A DNA stretch of 51,897 bases from JBBREP01 sp036501845 (GTDB lineage Bacteria > Actinomycetota > Acidimicrobiia > IMCC26256 > PALSA-610), in contig DASXZO010000062.1 in the NCBI GenBank assembly GCA_036501845.1, positions 1-51,897 on the forward strand. Reading direction: 5' to 3'. The position numbers and the translations under genes were made by a program. Shown one piece after another: positions 1-8,267 of the stretch. Positions within the stretch are counted from its first letter, which is position 1. Each line of letters opens with the position of its first letter. The notes beneath the pieces were generated by a model. It was given only the letters and a program-made list of their open reading frames with translations, searched no databases and was not told the DNA's origin.

Positions 1-1727
1 ACGCGCTCGCCCACTTCGGCGAGCACCGGTTCCCACGAGCTGTCGACGCGGCGGTTGATGCATTCCACCGACGCGAACCACGGCAACTGTCCGGTGCCGC
101 ACTCGGCCCAGTCGCCCACGTTCCCAATCGCCAGAGTCGGCACGCCGAGCGCGCCGGCGAGCATCGTGACGGCGTTGCGCGGCGCGATCACGAGATCGAG
201 GGCGCGCAGCAGCGCGGCCACGCCGTCGAAGTCGTCCTTCAAATCGAGATCGGGCCAGCGGTGGATGCGCACACCGAAGCGGGCCTCGGCTTCCACGACC
301 TCGCGTTCGCATTCGTCGTACTGCAACAGCACCAGTCGGATCGCGCCGTCGCGCGCGTGGCGCATGATCGGCGCCCATTCGTCGAGTCGCGTGTATTCGA
401 GGCGGCGCTCCGACGTTCGGATCATGCTGCGCCAGGAGATGCCGACGTACGGTGCCGCGCCCACATCGTGCGCCAGGCGGCCTTCCCAGCGCGCCACTGC
501 GTGCGCGTCGGCGTACAACCACGGCGTGCCCGTGAAGGCGCGGAGGTCGGTGCGGAGATGTTGGGTGGCACTGCCGGCCGCCACGACGACATCGGCCTCG
601 CCATGTTGGGCCGAGGGCTCGTTGCCGGCCTCGGTCTGCTCGCGCATTTCGATACCAGGAAACGAGCGTGCGAACAGCGTGTGCACGCGCGGGTCGCACT
701 CCACGATGGTGCGCGCCGCGCCCGCAGCGAGCTCGTCGTACATCGACGCGAACATCAGCTCGTCGCCGATGCCCTGCTCGCGGTATACGCACAGCGTGTG
801 CCCGCTGAGCGACTCGCCCTGCCATTCCGGTGTGCCGCGCCAACGCCGGCTCGTCGGTTCGACGTCGAGTCGCGCGTCGTAGGCCCGCCAGCCGTCGGCG
901 AGCCGGCCGACGTTGAGGAGCAGCGCGGCGCGGCGGACGACCACGTCGGGGTTCGTCGGGTCGAGTGCGAACGCCTTCTCGTGCTCGGCGATCGCCTCGT
1001 CGTAGCGCCGGCAGTGCGTGAGCATGGTGGCGTAGTTCGAATGGAGAATCGCCTCGTCGGGAAACAATTCGGCGGCTCGCCGGAAACAGCCGAGCGCAGG
1101 GTCGATCTCGCCCAGGTAGAAGAGCGTGTTGCCGAGCGTCGTCTCGATCGACACGTCGTCGGGTGCGAGGGTCCGCGCCCGCAGCAGCGCGGCGCGCGAC
1201 GCGAGCAGGCGACCTTGCTCACGCAGCAGCTTGCCGAGCAGCATCAAGGCACCGGGATTGTCGGACCGCACGGCCACCGAGCGGCGGGCCGCGGCGACGG
1301 CCTCGTCGAGCGCGCCGCGTGCGTGCAGCACCATCGCGAGGTTGTGCCACGCGGCACCGAAGTCGGACTCGCAGGCCACAAGGTCGCGCAATACCTGTTC
1401 CGCAGCGTCGTTGTCGTCCACCCCGCGCAGCGCAAGTGCGTACTCGTTGAACGCGTCCCGTGTATCGGGGCGCGGCACGCCGTAGGCGCGCACCGCTACT
1501 CCGAGGTCGCGCGCCGCGCGCGCAAAGTCGCCGACGCGGTTGGCGGCGATGCCACGCATCGCGCGCACGTCGGGATTGTCGGGTGCCAGCTTCAACAGGG
1601 CATCGAGGTGACGCGCCGCGAGCGCGCCGTCGTCGCGCCCGAGCGCGTCCACGGCAGCCTCGAGGTGCTGCGTCGGCGTCGGCCTCGGCCGCGCGCGAGA
1701 CGGCTTCCCGGCCCCCCTTGTTCCCAT
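1..1727 (-). CDS. TPR-glycosyltransferase, FlmG-like candidate flagellin glycosyltransferase (3' end cut by window edge)
   Basis: The reading frame starts at ATG 1727 (GAGG seven bases upstream) and stays open to base 1, giving about 575 residues without a stop. The N-terminal half is made of TPR-like helical pairs, for example NTLFYLGEIDPALGCFRRAA followed by ELFPDEAILHSNYATML. From about residue 426 the sequence changes to a GT-B-like domain with YVGISWRS, then IAPRNAVTMLAGALGVPTLA, typical of the sugar-nucleotide-binding half of TPR-linked transferases. It is the last gene seen in a fliD-fliS-orf-this-gene row. In Caulobacter, FlmG has the same TPR plus transferase design and glycosylates flagellin; that role is inferred here from architecture and position. 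The C-terminus probably lies a short way outside the window. Confidence 0.75.
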   Translation of the reverse strand, partial: MGTRGAGKPSRARPRPTPTQHLEAAVDALGRDDGALAARHLDALLKLAPDNPDVRAMRGIAANRVGDFARAARDLGVAVRAYGVPRPDTRDAFNEYALALRGVDDNDAAEQVLRDLVACESDFGAAWHNLAMVLHARGALDEAVAAARRSVAVRSDNPGALMLLGKLLREQGRLLASRAALLRARTLAPDDVSIETTLGNTLFYLGEIDPALGCFRRAAELFPDEAILHSNYATMLTHCRRYDEAIAEHEKAFALDPTNPDVVVRRAALLLNVGRLADGWRAYDARLDVEPTSRRWRGTPEWQGESLSGHTLCVYREQGIGDELMFASMYDELAAGAARTIVECDPRVHTLFARSFPGIEMREQTEAGNEPSAQHGEADVVVAAGSATQHLRTDLRAFTGTPWLYADAHAVARWEGRLAHDVGAAPYVGISWRSMIRTSERRLEYTRLDEWAPIMRHARDGAIRLVLLQYDECEREVVEAEARFGVRIHRWPDLDLKDDFDGVAALLRALDLVIAPRNAVTMLAGALGVPTLAIGNVGDWAECGTGQLPWFASVECINRRVDSSWEPVLAEVGER

Positions 1728-1765
1728 GTCGGTACCTCATCGGCACCGGTGCGGAGAGGGTTACG

Positions 1766-2098
1766 TCACGCGCGCGCTTCGAAGGCGACGGGCGCCGGGT
1801 GTTCGACGGAGAGTGGCGCGGCGCCGTGCCTCGCGGCCGCCGAGCGCGCGATCTCCCGCCCCACTGCCGTCAGTTCGCGTTCGATCACGGCCTGCTGGGC
1901 TGCGAGCCGCTCGAGGAGTTGGTGCACCTCGGGCACCAACGTCTTCGGTACCGGACCGAGGTCGTCGGGCACGTCCATCGAGGGCGCTCGCAGCGTGCGC
2001 AAGCGACCCTGCGCGATCAGTTCTTGGCGCTGGTCGATCTCGCCCGCGATCCGGGTGAGCACTGCATTCCAGCGGGCCTCTTCGGCGTGACGCGGCAT
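1766..2098 (-). CDS. small helical protein in the fliT position of the fliD-fliS operon
   Basis: 110 residues, starting at ATG 2098 because an AGGAG sits eight to nine bases upstream; a longer in-frame extension upstream would overlap fliS and has no ribosome site. The protein is predicted mainly helical (MPRHAEEARWNAVLTRIAGE at the start, then LVPEVHQLLERLAAQQAVIE) and charged, with no membrane segment or signal peptide. It lies 52 bases after fliS and 38 bases before the TPR-glycosyltransferase. In many bacteria a fliT-type export chaperone follows fliS, so a FliT-like role is possible, but I see no diagnostic motif. Treat it as a conserved-position flagellar hypothetical. Confidence 0.7.
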   Translation of the reverse strand: MPRHAEEARWNAVLTRIAGEIDQRQELIAQGRLRTLRAPSMDVPDDLGPVPKTLVPEVHQLLERLAAQQAVIERELTAVGREIARSAAARHGAAPLSVEHPAPVAFEARA

Positions 2099-2150
2099 CG
2101 ACGTATCTCCTACCTCTTGTTCGCTCCGCTCACGGGCCGGTGGGCCTTCC

Positions 2151-2558
2151 CTAGCTCCGGACTCGCTGCCCGAGATCGTTGCTCGTAATCGCTCGGCCGG
2201 CCACGGTCTTCCACGCATCGTGGAGCGGGGCAACGAGGGCACGGGCTTCGGCCACCTTCGTCGCGTCCTTGTAGATGTTGGCGTCGACGAGCAGCTTGAT
2301 GATGTAGTCGTACACCGCGATCAGGCTCGCGCCTTCGGGCCAGATGGTCACGTCGAGCTCGGTGCGGAGCTCGGTGACGATCGCCTGCGCGTTCGTGAGG
2401 CGCTTGTGCACCTCGTCGGTGTCACGCGCCGCGATCGCGCGCTCACCGCGCACCAAGTCGAGCGCGAGCCGGTCGTAGAGCATGATCAGCAGGCGTTCCG
2501 GGGAGGCCGTGAGCACCGAATCGGCGAGGAACGGGTTGGGCGTGGAAACGGCGGTCAC
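2151..2558 (-). CDS. fliS: flagellar export chaperone FliS
   Basis: 135 residues. FliS binds the disordered C-terminal end of flagellin in the cytoplasm, prevents premature polymerisation and helps deliver it to the type III export gate. The family signature is clear: NPFLADSVLTASPERLLIML near the N-terminus, then YDRLALDLVRGERAI, and a four-helix pattern to the end (LIAVYDYIIKLLVDANIYKD). Length is normal for the family. Translation starts at GTG 2558, with an AGGA overlapping the last codons of fliD; the gap to fliD is only six bases, so the two are almost certainly translated from one mRNA. Confidence 0.93.
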   Translation of the reverse strand: MTAVSTPNPFLADSVLTASPERLLIMLYDRLALDLVRGERAIAARDTDEVHKRLTNAQAIVTELRTELDVTIWPEGASLIAVYDYIIKLLVDANIYKDATKVAEARALVAPLHDAWKTVAGRAITSNDLGQRVRS

Positions 2559-2564
2559 AAGGTC

Positions 2565-5009
2565 CTAACTGAGCGTTGCGATCTGGCTGCTGAGGAAGCT
2601 GCCGGTGTTCTTGAGCTGCGCGAGCACGGCTTCGAGCGAGGCGAATTGCTGCTGCAGGCGCGTTTGGTATTGGTTCACCTGGTCGGTCATGTCGACGACG
2701 CGCTGGCTGATCAGCGTCTCGTTGTCGGTGTGCGCCTGCTCGGCCGAAGTGATGTAACCGGTGCTCGAGTCGGTGGCGTCCTGGATCACCTGGTCGAGCC
2801 GTGCGGCCACGCCGGGCGTGTAGGTGAACGTGCCGATGTTGCCGGTCTGCGTTCCCGAAACTTGGATCGCAAGACCCGCGAGCGTCGTGTCGGTCTGCGG
2901 CGCCGCGAGCGTCTGACCGAAGCCGGTCGCGGCAACGCCATTGATCGTGCCGGCCACGTCGGTGCCGGTACTCGTGGCGAAGGTCGATCCGTTCCACGCC
3001 ACCTGCATCGAGGCCTGCGAGCCGTAGTTGGCCGTGTGGATTTGGAGATTGGAGCCGCTCACCACGGCGACGAGGCCGTTGCTCTGGTCGGAGAACGCCT
3101 TGTTCAAACCGGCCGCCACCGACGCGAGGGTGTCACCGGCCTGCACCGTGTACGCCGCGGCGATCCCACCCACTTGGGCGCGGATCGTGGTGCCCACCAC
3201 CGGGAGTCCCGAACTCGTCGACGTGGCCTGCGACGCGGCGGTGGTCACGTTCACGGCGTATGTGCCGGAGCGGGTGGCGTTCGTGGCCGCGACGAACGAC
3301 ATCGCAGCCGATGTGGAAGAACCGCCCTGGGCGAAGAGCGTGGTCACGCCCGCAGGGTCGGCGTTGTAGGCCGTGGCGAACGCGCTCGCGTCGAACGTGT
3401 AGTTGCCGTTGTCGTCGACGGAGAGACCGGCGACGCCGGGGCTGGCCGGATCGGCTCCGGGCACAATGCCCGAGATCGCGTTGTAGAGGTCGGTGCTCAG
3501 GCGTTCTGCGGTGAGGTCGCCGGTGAGCGGCGAGGCGTTCTGCGACGTCGGGTCGTACGCTGTCGCGTTGGTGATCGCGGATTTCACCGCGTTCGCCGCG
3601 TTGACGATGCTCTGTACGTCGTTCGCAAGTGTCGTCTCGTCGTGTCCGACGGTGACGGTGACCGGGTCGGTCGATGTACTCACGAGGTTGACCGTCACGC
3701 CGGGAAGCACGTCGGCCATGCTGTTCGAGCTCGAGGTGATCTGGTAGGCGCCCGAACCACTGCCGACCGTGATCGACGCGTCGGTGCCTTGCGACAGCGC
3801 GGTGAGCCCGCCCACCTCGGTCGCACTGAACACGCTCGCCGCAATGCTCGGGTCGTTGCCCGCACCGCTTGACGTCGCGCCGATCTGCAGCCGGTAGGCG
3901 TTCGTGCCCACCTGCACCGCGGCCGCGGTCACGCCGGCGTTGGCATTGTTGATCGCGCTCACCACCGATTGCAGCGAGCCGTCACCGGCCGATACCACGC
4001 TGCCGGTCATGGTGCCGGCCTGCAGACCGCCGGCCAGGGTGGCCGTGATGTGGCCGGTGCCGGCGGTCAAGGAGATCGTTCCGCCGGAGAGCAGCGGAGT
4101 GGTGTTGCCGAACGTCTGGGCCGCGCCGCCGTCGACCGTGACGATGCCGTCGGTGCCGTGGAGTGCAGTGGCGTCGACCGTGAGGCCGAGTGCGGCAAGC
4201 GCGTTGCCACCGGTGACGCGGATCGTCGCGGCACTGCCTTGGCCCGTGGTGGCGAGCGAGAGCGCGCCGTTCGCGCCCACTGTTGCGGTGGCAGCGGCGC
4301 TGGCTGCGGTGAGCGCCTGCTGCACGGCCGCGGCGAGTGACGCGGCGTTGTAGGTACCCGACGCGAGCGTGAGGTTGTAGGTGGTGCCGTTCACCACCAC
4401 CTGCAGCGTGTCGTCGCTGCCGTTGATCACGGTCGATGCACCGAGAGGAGTGGTGCCGGACTTGGCGGCTGCGGCGGAACTCTGCGTCACTTCGATGGTG
4501 TGCGAGCCCAGCGCGACGTTGGCGTCCGACGCGACGGAGGAGAAGCCGAGTTTCCCGCCGCCGGCAGCGACGAGGAATGTGGACGCGCTGGTCACGCTGT
4601 CGGACAGGCTCGCGATTGTGTTGTTCGAGCGCACGACTCCGGCCTGCGCAATGGCGTTCACGGTGAACGAGAGCGCACCCGTCATCGTCCCGCTGCCGGC
4701 CGACACGGTGGCGACGCTGTCGTCGCTCGACGTGCCGGTAAGGAGCTGCCAGTCGGATGCCTGCACCAACGCTTGCTCCGCGGTGGTGAGGTTCGACAGC
4801 GCGCTGCGGATGGTCGACCAACTGCCAAGTGCGTTGGCTTCGACTGTGCCCTGCGCTTGGACGGCGGCAACCTTCTGCTGCTCGACCGCGACGAGCTGAC
4901 TGATGATCTGCTGGTCGTCGAGGCCGGTCCCGAGGCCCGAGATCGACAAGACACTCGCCGGGTTGGTGCTGCTGCCGCTCGTCGAGCTGGCTCCTGAGAT
5001 GGAGACCAC
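2565..5009 (-). CDS. fliD: flagellar filament cap protein FliD (unusually long)
   Basis: 814 residues. FliD forms the oligomeric cap that folds exported flagellin at the filament tip. The N-terminus (SVLSISGLGTGLDDQQIISQ, then LVAVEQQKVAAVQAQ) and the C-terminal coiled coil (VVDMTDQVNQYQTRLQQQFA, then SLEAVLAQLKNTGSFL) are typical. Most FliD proteins are 450 to 700 residues, so the middle is enlarged by Ala/Thr/Ser-rich, presumably beta-rich outer domains. GTG 5009 is the start, five bases after an ACGGAG; that same ACGGA could be bound by CsrA. A sigma-28-like promoter lies about 95 bases upstream, after the flagellin stop, so fliD can be expressed with or without flagellin read-through. Confidence 0.93.
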   Translation of the reverse strand: MVSISGASSTSGSSTNPASVLSISGLGTGLDDQQIISQLVAVEQQKVAAVQAQGTVEANALGSWSTIRSALSNLTTAEQALVQASDWQLLTGTSSDDSVATVSAGSGTMTGALSFTVNAIAQAGVVRSNNTIASLSDSVTSASTFLVAAGGGKLGFSSVASDANVALGSHTIEVTQSSAAAAKSGTTPLGASTVINGSDDTLQVVVNGTTYNLTLASGTYNAASLAAAVQQALTAASAAATATVGANGALSLATTGQGSAATIRVTGGNALAALGLTVDATALHGTDGIVTVDGGAAQTFGNTTPLLSGGTISLTAGTGHITATLAGGLQAGTMTGSVVSAGDGSLQSVVSAINNANAGVTAAAVQVGTNAYRLQIGATSSGAGNDPSIAASVFSATEVGGLTALSQGTDASITVGSGSGAYQITSSSNSMADVLPGVTVNLVSTSTDPVTVTVGHDETTLANDVQSIVNAANAVKSAITNATAYDPTSQNASPLTGDLTAERLSTDLYNAISGIVPGADPASPGVAGLSVDDNGNYTFDASAFATAYNADPAGVTTLFAQGGSSTSAAMSFVAATNATRSGTYAVNVTTAASQATSTSSGLPVVGTTIRAQVGGIAAAYTVQAGDTLASVAAGLNKAFSDQSNGLVAVVSGSNLQIHTANYGSQASMQVAWNGSTFATSTGTDVAGTINGVAATGFGQTLAAPQTDTTLAGLAIQVSGTQTGNIGTFTYTPGVAARLDQVIQDATDSSTGYITSAEQAHTDNETLISQRVVDMTDQVNQYQTRLQQQFASLEAVLAQLKNTGSFLSSQIATLS

Positions 5010-5101
5010 GTCTACTCCGTCCCTCGTCGGTGACCGCCCGCGACGCGGACAGTCACAGGCCGCGTTCCACCCGCCCGGTGACCAGGGCGGCTCCTACCTG
5101 C

Positions 5102-5128
5102 CCATCGGCAGGAGGAGCACGACCCTGA
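5102..5128 (-). promoter_or_regulatory. putative sigma-28 (FliA) promoter of fliD
   Basis: On the minus strand, TCAG (5128-5125), 15 bases, then GCCGATGG (5109-5102). The family consensus is TAAA-N15-GCCGATAA. It lies between flagellin and fliD, in the direction of fliD, and matches the spacing of the flagellin promoter exactly. Confidence 0.6.
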
Positions 5129-5162
5129 TCAACCGGTTCCGGAGGAGAAGGGCGATGTCGAG

Positions 5163-5978
5163 TTACTGAAGGAGCTTCAGGATGGTCTGCGGAACCGCGT
5201 TCGCCTGGGCGAGCATCGAGGTACCGGCCTGCAACAGGATCTGGTCCTTGTTGAAGGTGACCATCTCGGACGCCATGTCGGTGTCCTTGATCGCCGACTC
5301 CGACGACTGCAGGTTCTGCGTCGTCACACCGAGCGCGTTGATCACCGACTGGAAGCGGTTCTGGAACGCACCCAGCGAACCCCGTGTCGTCGACACGCTC
5401 GTGATCGCAGCGTCGATCGCGGTGATCGCGGCTGACGCCGAACCGACCGATGCGAGACCGAGGCCCGACACGCCGAGTGCCGACGCGTTGAGCGAGGCGC
5501 CGAGGCTGACGGTGATGTACTGACCGGCGTTCGCGCCGACCTGGAACACCTTCACGAACGAGCCGTCGAGCAGCGTGTTCGAACCGAACGCGGTCTGCTG
5601 CGACTCACGTGTGATTTCAGCCGCGAGTGCGTTCACTTCCTGCTGGTCGGCCGCCGCCGCGTTGGCGTCGGTCGTACCGGTGTTCGAAGCCTGCACCGCA
5701 AGGTCGCGCATGCGGTTCAGCATGGAGCTGATCTCGTTCAGCGCGCCGTCTGCGGTCTGGATCACGTTCACGCCGTTCTGGGCGTTCTGTGATGCGACCT
5801 GCAGACCACTGATCTGCGCGTCGAGGCCGTTGCTGATCTCGAGGCCGGCTGCGTCGTCGGCCGCCTTGTTGATCCGGTAGCCGGACGACAGTTGCTCGAC
5901 GCTCTCTTCGAGATTGTCGTTCGTGATGTTCAGATTGCGGTAGGCATCGAGTGCCATGATGTTCGACATGATGCGCAT
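5163..5978 (-). CDS. fliC: flagellin, short D0/D1-only type
   Basis: 271 residues, the filament subunit exported through the flagellar type III system. The N-terminal D0/D1 helix (MSNIMALDAYRNLNITNDNL) and the motif LSSGYRINKAADDAAGLEIS are diagnostic, as is the C-terminal helix (NKDQILLQAGTSMLAQANAV ending in LLQ). The central variable domain is very short, as in Bacillus Hag. Start ATG 5978 follows GGAGGAG by seven bases. Upstream are a sigma-28-type promoter and a leader with three ACGGA motifs, so both transcriptional and CsrA/FliW control are likely. It is adjacent to fliD and the candidate glycosyltransferase; Ser/Thr residues in the centre are possible glycan sites. Confidence 0.96.
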   Translation of the reverse strand: MRIMSNIMALDAYRNLNITNDNLEESVEQLSSGYRINKAADDAAGLEISNGLDAQISGLQVASQNAQNGVNVIQTADGALNEISSMLNRMRDLAVQASNTGTTDANAAAADQQEVNALAAEITRESQQTAFGSNTLLDGSFVKVFQVGANAGQYITVSLGASLNASALGVSGLGLASVGSASAAITAIDAAITSVSTTRGSLGAFQNRFQSVINALGVTTQNLQSSESAIKDTDMASEMVTFNKDQILLQAGTSMLAQANAVPQTILKLLQ

Positions 5979-5989
5979 GAGCGCTCTCC

Positions 5990-6015
5990 TCCGTGATGGG
6001 TCCGTACTCGTCCGT
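5990..6015 (-). promoter_or_regulatory. putative CsrA-binding leader of flagellin mRNA (three ACGGA motifs)
   Basis: The plus strand shows TCCGT at 5990-5994, 6001-6005 and 6011-6015, i.e. ACGGA three times in the flagellin leader, at 11- and 10-base spacing, the last one being part of the ribosome site GGAGGA. ANGGA is the core recognised by CsrA. csrA and fliW are both encoded in this window. Binding is inferred. Confidence 0.6.
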
Positions 6016-6060
6016 GAGCACGAATGTCGCCGGCGACGTCACCGCCTCCGACTCGTGCTT

Positions 6061-6087
6061 CTATCGGCCTCGTGTGAGCAGCCTTGA
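6061..6087 (-). promoter_or_regulatory. sigma-28 (FliA/WhiG-type) promoter of flagellin
   Basis: On the minus strand, TCAA (6087-6084), exactly 15 bases, then GCCGATAG (6068-6061), one base off the consensus -10 GCCGATAA. It would give a flagellin leader of roughly 75 bases. The fliA gene is the next gene upstream. Confidence 0.8.
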
Positions 6088-6219
6088 CAGGGTCCTCGTC
6101 GGCTCCGGGGCTGCGCAGGTAAGTCGTCGCGTCCGAGGTTCACCGAGCGTGTGCCGAACGACTCAAGGTCCAACGGCCCAGCGCGCGAACTCAGATGACG
6201 CGTCCTCCGGGTGTTCGCT

Positions 6220-7143
6220 TCAGACCGCGGTCTTGCGCAGATCGAGGCGTGCCGCCTTGTCCTGCACGGTTTCGGGATCAGAGTCGAGACGGGCGCGGTA
6301 CGACGAGCTCGTAGCGACCTGTGCGTAGTACGTGGCCTTGCGGCGGGCGACGCGACCATTCGGGCGCGCTTCCTCGCTCACCTGGTCGGGGTCGAGATGC
6401 GCGTTCATACCGTCCTTCATCAACAGGAGCGCTTCGGCGCGCAGCTGCGACACGCGGCTTTCCGACACGCCGAGCTCGTCGGCGAGGTCTTGCATCGAAC
6501 GCTCTTCGAAGAAGTAACCGATCACCACGAGGCGCAGACGGTCGGGGAGCGCAGCGACCGCGTCGGTGAGCACCGCGCGACGCTCGCGGGCGACGATCGT
6601 GTCCTCGGGGCTGTCGATGTCGCCCACGGCGATGAACGACTCGGCATCGCCGTCGAGCGCGAGCGACTCGTAATTCAACACAGTGGCGCGGTGCACGTCG
6701 TCGACGAGCTTGTGGACCACTTCGGGCTCGATCTGGAGCAGTTCGGCCACCTCTTCACCCGTCGGCGTACGACCGAGCTTGGATGTGAGTTCCTCCGTGG
6801 CCTGCTGCATACCGCGTGCCCGGGCGCGCACCGAACGGCTCGCCCAGTCGCGGCCGCGCAGCTCGTCGAGCAGCGCACCACGGATACGAGTGGATGCGAA
6901 ACGGTCGAACGCGATGCCGCGGCTCTCGTCGAAGCTGCGGGCGGCCTGCGCCAGTCCGAGCATGCCGGCCGACACCAGGTCGTTGCGCGACACGTGGCCC
7001 GGCACACGGTGTGCGATCTCGCTCACCACGTAACCGACGAGCGGCAGGTGCTCCCGCACCAACTTGTCCTCGTACTGCTTGCGGGCTGCGTCGATCTTGT
7101 CGGTCTTCACGTTGGGAACTCCCTGCACGGTGTTTGCTGTCAT
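6220..7143 (-). CDS. fliA: RNA polymerase sigma factor of the FliA/WhiG family
   Basis: 307 residues from ATG 7143. Region 2 is clear (LVGYVVSEIAHRVPGHVSRN, then DLVSAGMLGLAQAARSFDES and FDRFASTRIRGALLDELRG), region 3 follows (QQATEELTSKLGRTPTGEEV), and region 4 has the helix-turn-helix SMQDLADELGVSESRVSQLR. About 60 extra residues follow region 4, basic and Tyr/Ser-containing, which is longer than usual. No good ribosome site precedes the ATG, so a leaderless transcript is possible. It should read the TCAA-N15-GCCGATAG promoter of flagellin. No flgM anti-sigma gene is seen in the window, whereas an rsiG-like gene is present at 27.2 kb. Confidence 0.93.
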   Translation of the reverse strand: MTANTVQGVPNVKTDKIDAARKQYEDKLVREHLPLVGYVVSEIAHRVPGHVSRNDLVSAGMLGLAQAARSFDESRGIAFDRFASTRIRGALLDELRGRDWASRSVRARARGMQQATEELTSKLGRTPTGEEVAELLQIEPEVVHKLVDDVHRATVLNYESLALDGDAESFIAVGDIDSPEDTIVARERRAVLTDAVAALPDRLRLVVIGYFFEERSMQDLADELGVSESRVSQLRAEALLLMKDGMNAHLDPDQVSEEARPNGRVARRKATYYAQVATSSSYRARLDSDPETVQDKAARLDLRKTAV

Positions 7144-7204
7144 TGAGAGTGTCGACAATTGCTTGACGAACTCTTGATGCAAACCCGAGGATGAATCACT
7201 GGGA

Positions 7205-7873
7205 GTGGTGGCGTCTCTTATCCTCCTGGGAGTGCACGAAGCCGTTGTCGCCGATGAGCTGCCGCTGGTGCGGGCCGGGATGCGGGCGGCGCTGACCACG
7301 CTCGGTGTCACTGTGGTGGCCGATACCCACTCGGGTCGTGACCTGACGTCACTCGCGGCATCGATTTCGCCGGGTCTCGTGATCGTGGGCGCGCTGGCCG
7401 ACCATCACGAACTCGACACCGTGCAACGCATCACGGCTCAGCAACCTGCGCCCTTGGTCGTGGTGTTGCTCACCGTGGCGCGCGAGTCCGCCCTGGCCGG
7501 GCTCTTGGCCGCGGGCGCCGACGGAATCGGCCGGCGCAGCGGGACCGTCGACGAGATCGGCGATGTCGTTCGTCGCGTGCTCGACGGCGAGCGAGTGGTG
7601 GCCCCGTCGCTCACCGAGAGCCTGTCGGGCGCGTTCGCGGAGATCGATCTCGATGCCGTCGAAACCAACGGCGACGATTCACCGCTGTCGGCCCGTGAGC
7701 GCGAACTGCTCGTGTTCCTCGCGCAGGGCCGCAGCAACAAGGAGATCGCCGACGAGCTGTCGCTGTCGCTCGCCACGGTGAAGTCACACCTCGTGCGCAT
7801 GTACGCCAAGCTCGAGGTCGGCACGCGTGCCGACGCCTTGGCCGCTGCTGTCAGTCGCGGCCTGCTCCGCTGA
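7205..7873 (+). CDS. NarL/LuxR-type regulator with degenerate receiver domain
   Basis: 222 residues from GTG 7205; GTG 7232 is an alternative that would begin just before the first beta strand (HEAVVADELPLVRAGM). The N-terminal half has a response-regulator outline, but where the phosphorylated Asp is expected the sequence reads PGLVIVGALAD, without an Asp at that place, and the conserved Lys is replaced (IGRRSGTVDE). The C-terminal LuxR domain is intact (SPLSARERELLVFLAQGRSN, then KEIADELSLSLATVKSHLVR). It diverges from fliA across 61 bases, which hold both promoters, so regulation of fliA or motility is a reasonable guess. No histidine kinase lies nearby. Confidence 0.88.
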   Translation: MVASLILLGVHEAVVADELPLVRAGMRAALTTLGVTVVADTHSGRDLTSLAASISPGLVIVGALADHHELDTVQRITAQQPAPLVVVLLTVARESALAGLLAAGADGIGRRSGTVDEIGDVVRRVLDGERVVAPSLTESLSGAFAEIDLDAVETNGDDSPLSARERELLVFLAQGRSNKEIADELSLSLATVKSHLVRMYAKLEVGTRADALAAAVSRGLLR

Positions 7874-7970
7874 CGCTGTCACACTTGCCTCGCCTGCGCT
7901 CGGCGGCGACCTCCCTGCGCACGCATCTCACTCGTGACATCAGGGTCACTCGAGTGCGGCACGACGGCAG

Positions 7971-8267
7971 TTATCTGCTCTTGCCCGGACCGGCCGAGAG
8001 CGTCTGGGAACGGGCCGCGAGGTTCGCCATGCCCATCTCGCGCGCTAGGCAACTGAGCTGATCAATGATCCGAGTCTCAACCGGGACGTCACTGTCGGCG
8101 AGCATCTGGCAGAGCATCTCGAGCGCGACTCCTGGCTCATTCGCATCGATCAACTCGTCGATGACGGCTACTTCCGCCGCGGTGAACCTTCCTGCTACAG
8201 CAATCAAAAGACCGCGGGCTCGCCCGCGCATGTCTTCGTAGTACGTAGCGTCGAAGCGGTCGCTCAC
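7971..8267 (-). CDS. MafI-like immunity-type small protein, third gene of a toxin-antitoxin-like cassette
   Basis: 98 residues, all-helical in appearance, starting at GTG 8267, which overlaps the stop of the DUF5615 gene by four bases (GTGA). The stretch VIDELIDANEPGVALEMLCQ followed by MLADSDVPVETRIIDQLSCL resembles MafI-family immunity proteins of polymorphic toxin systems, but the match is from memory and moderate. No membrane segment. Base composition is visibly less GC-rich than the flanking flagellar genes. Its tight coupling to the DUF433/DUF5615 pair suggests it works with them; it may be an immunity or accessory protein, or simply unknown. Confidence 0.6.
   Translation of the reverse strand: MSDRFDATYYEDMRGRARGLLIAVAGRFTAAEVAVIDELIDANEPGVALEMLCQMLADSDVPVETRIIDQLSCLAREMGMANLAARSQTLSAGPGKSR

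Noticed and set aside
261..2090. Long plus-strand open frame of 609 codons
   Set aside because: It is antisense to the TPR-glycosyltransferase; composition is Arg/Val/His/Ala-rich without domains, while the minus-strand frame shows TPR repeats and a transferase domain.
2220..3872. Plus-strand frame of 550 codons
   Set aside because: Antisense shadow of fliS and fliD caused by GC bias at third positions; no recognisable motif.
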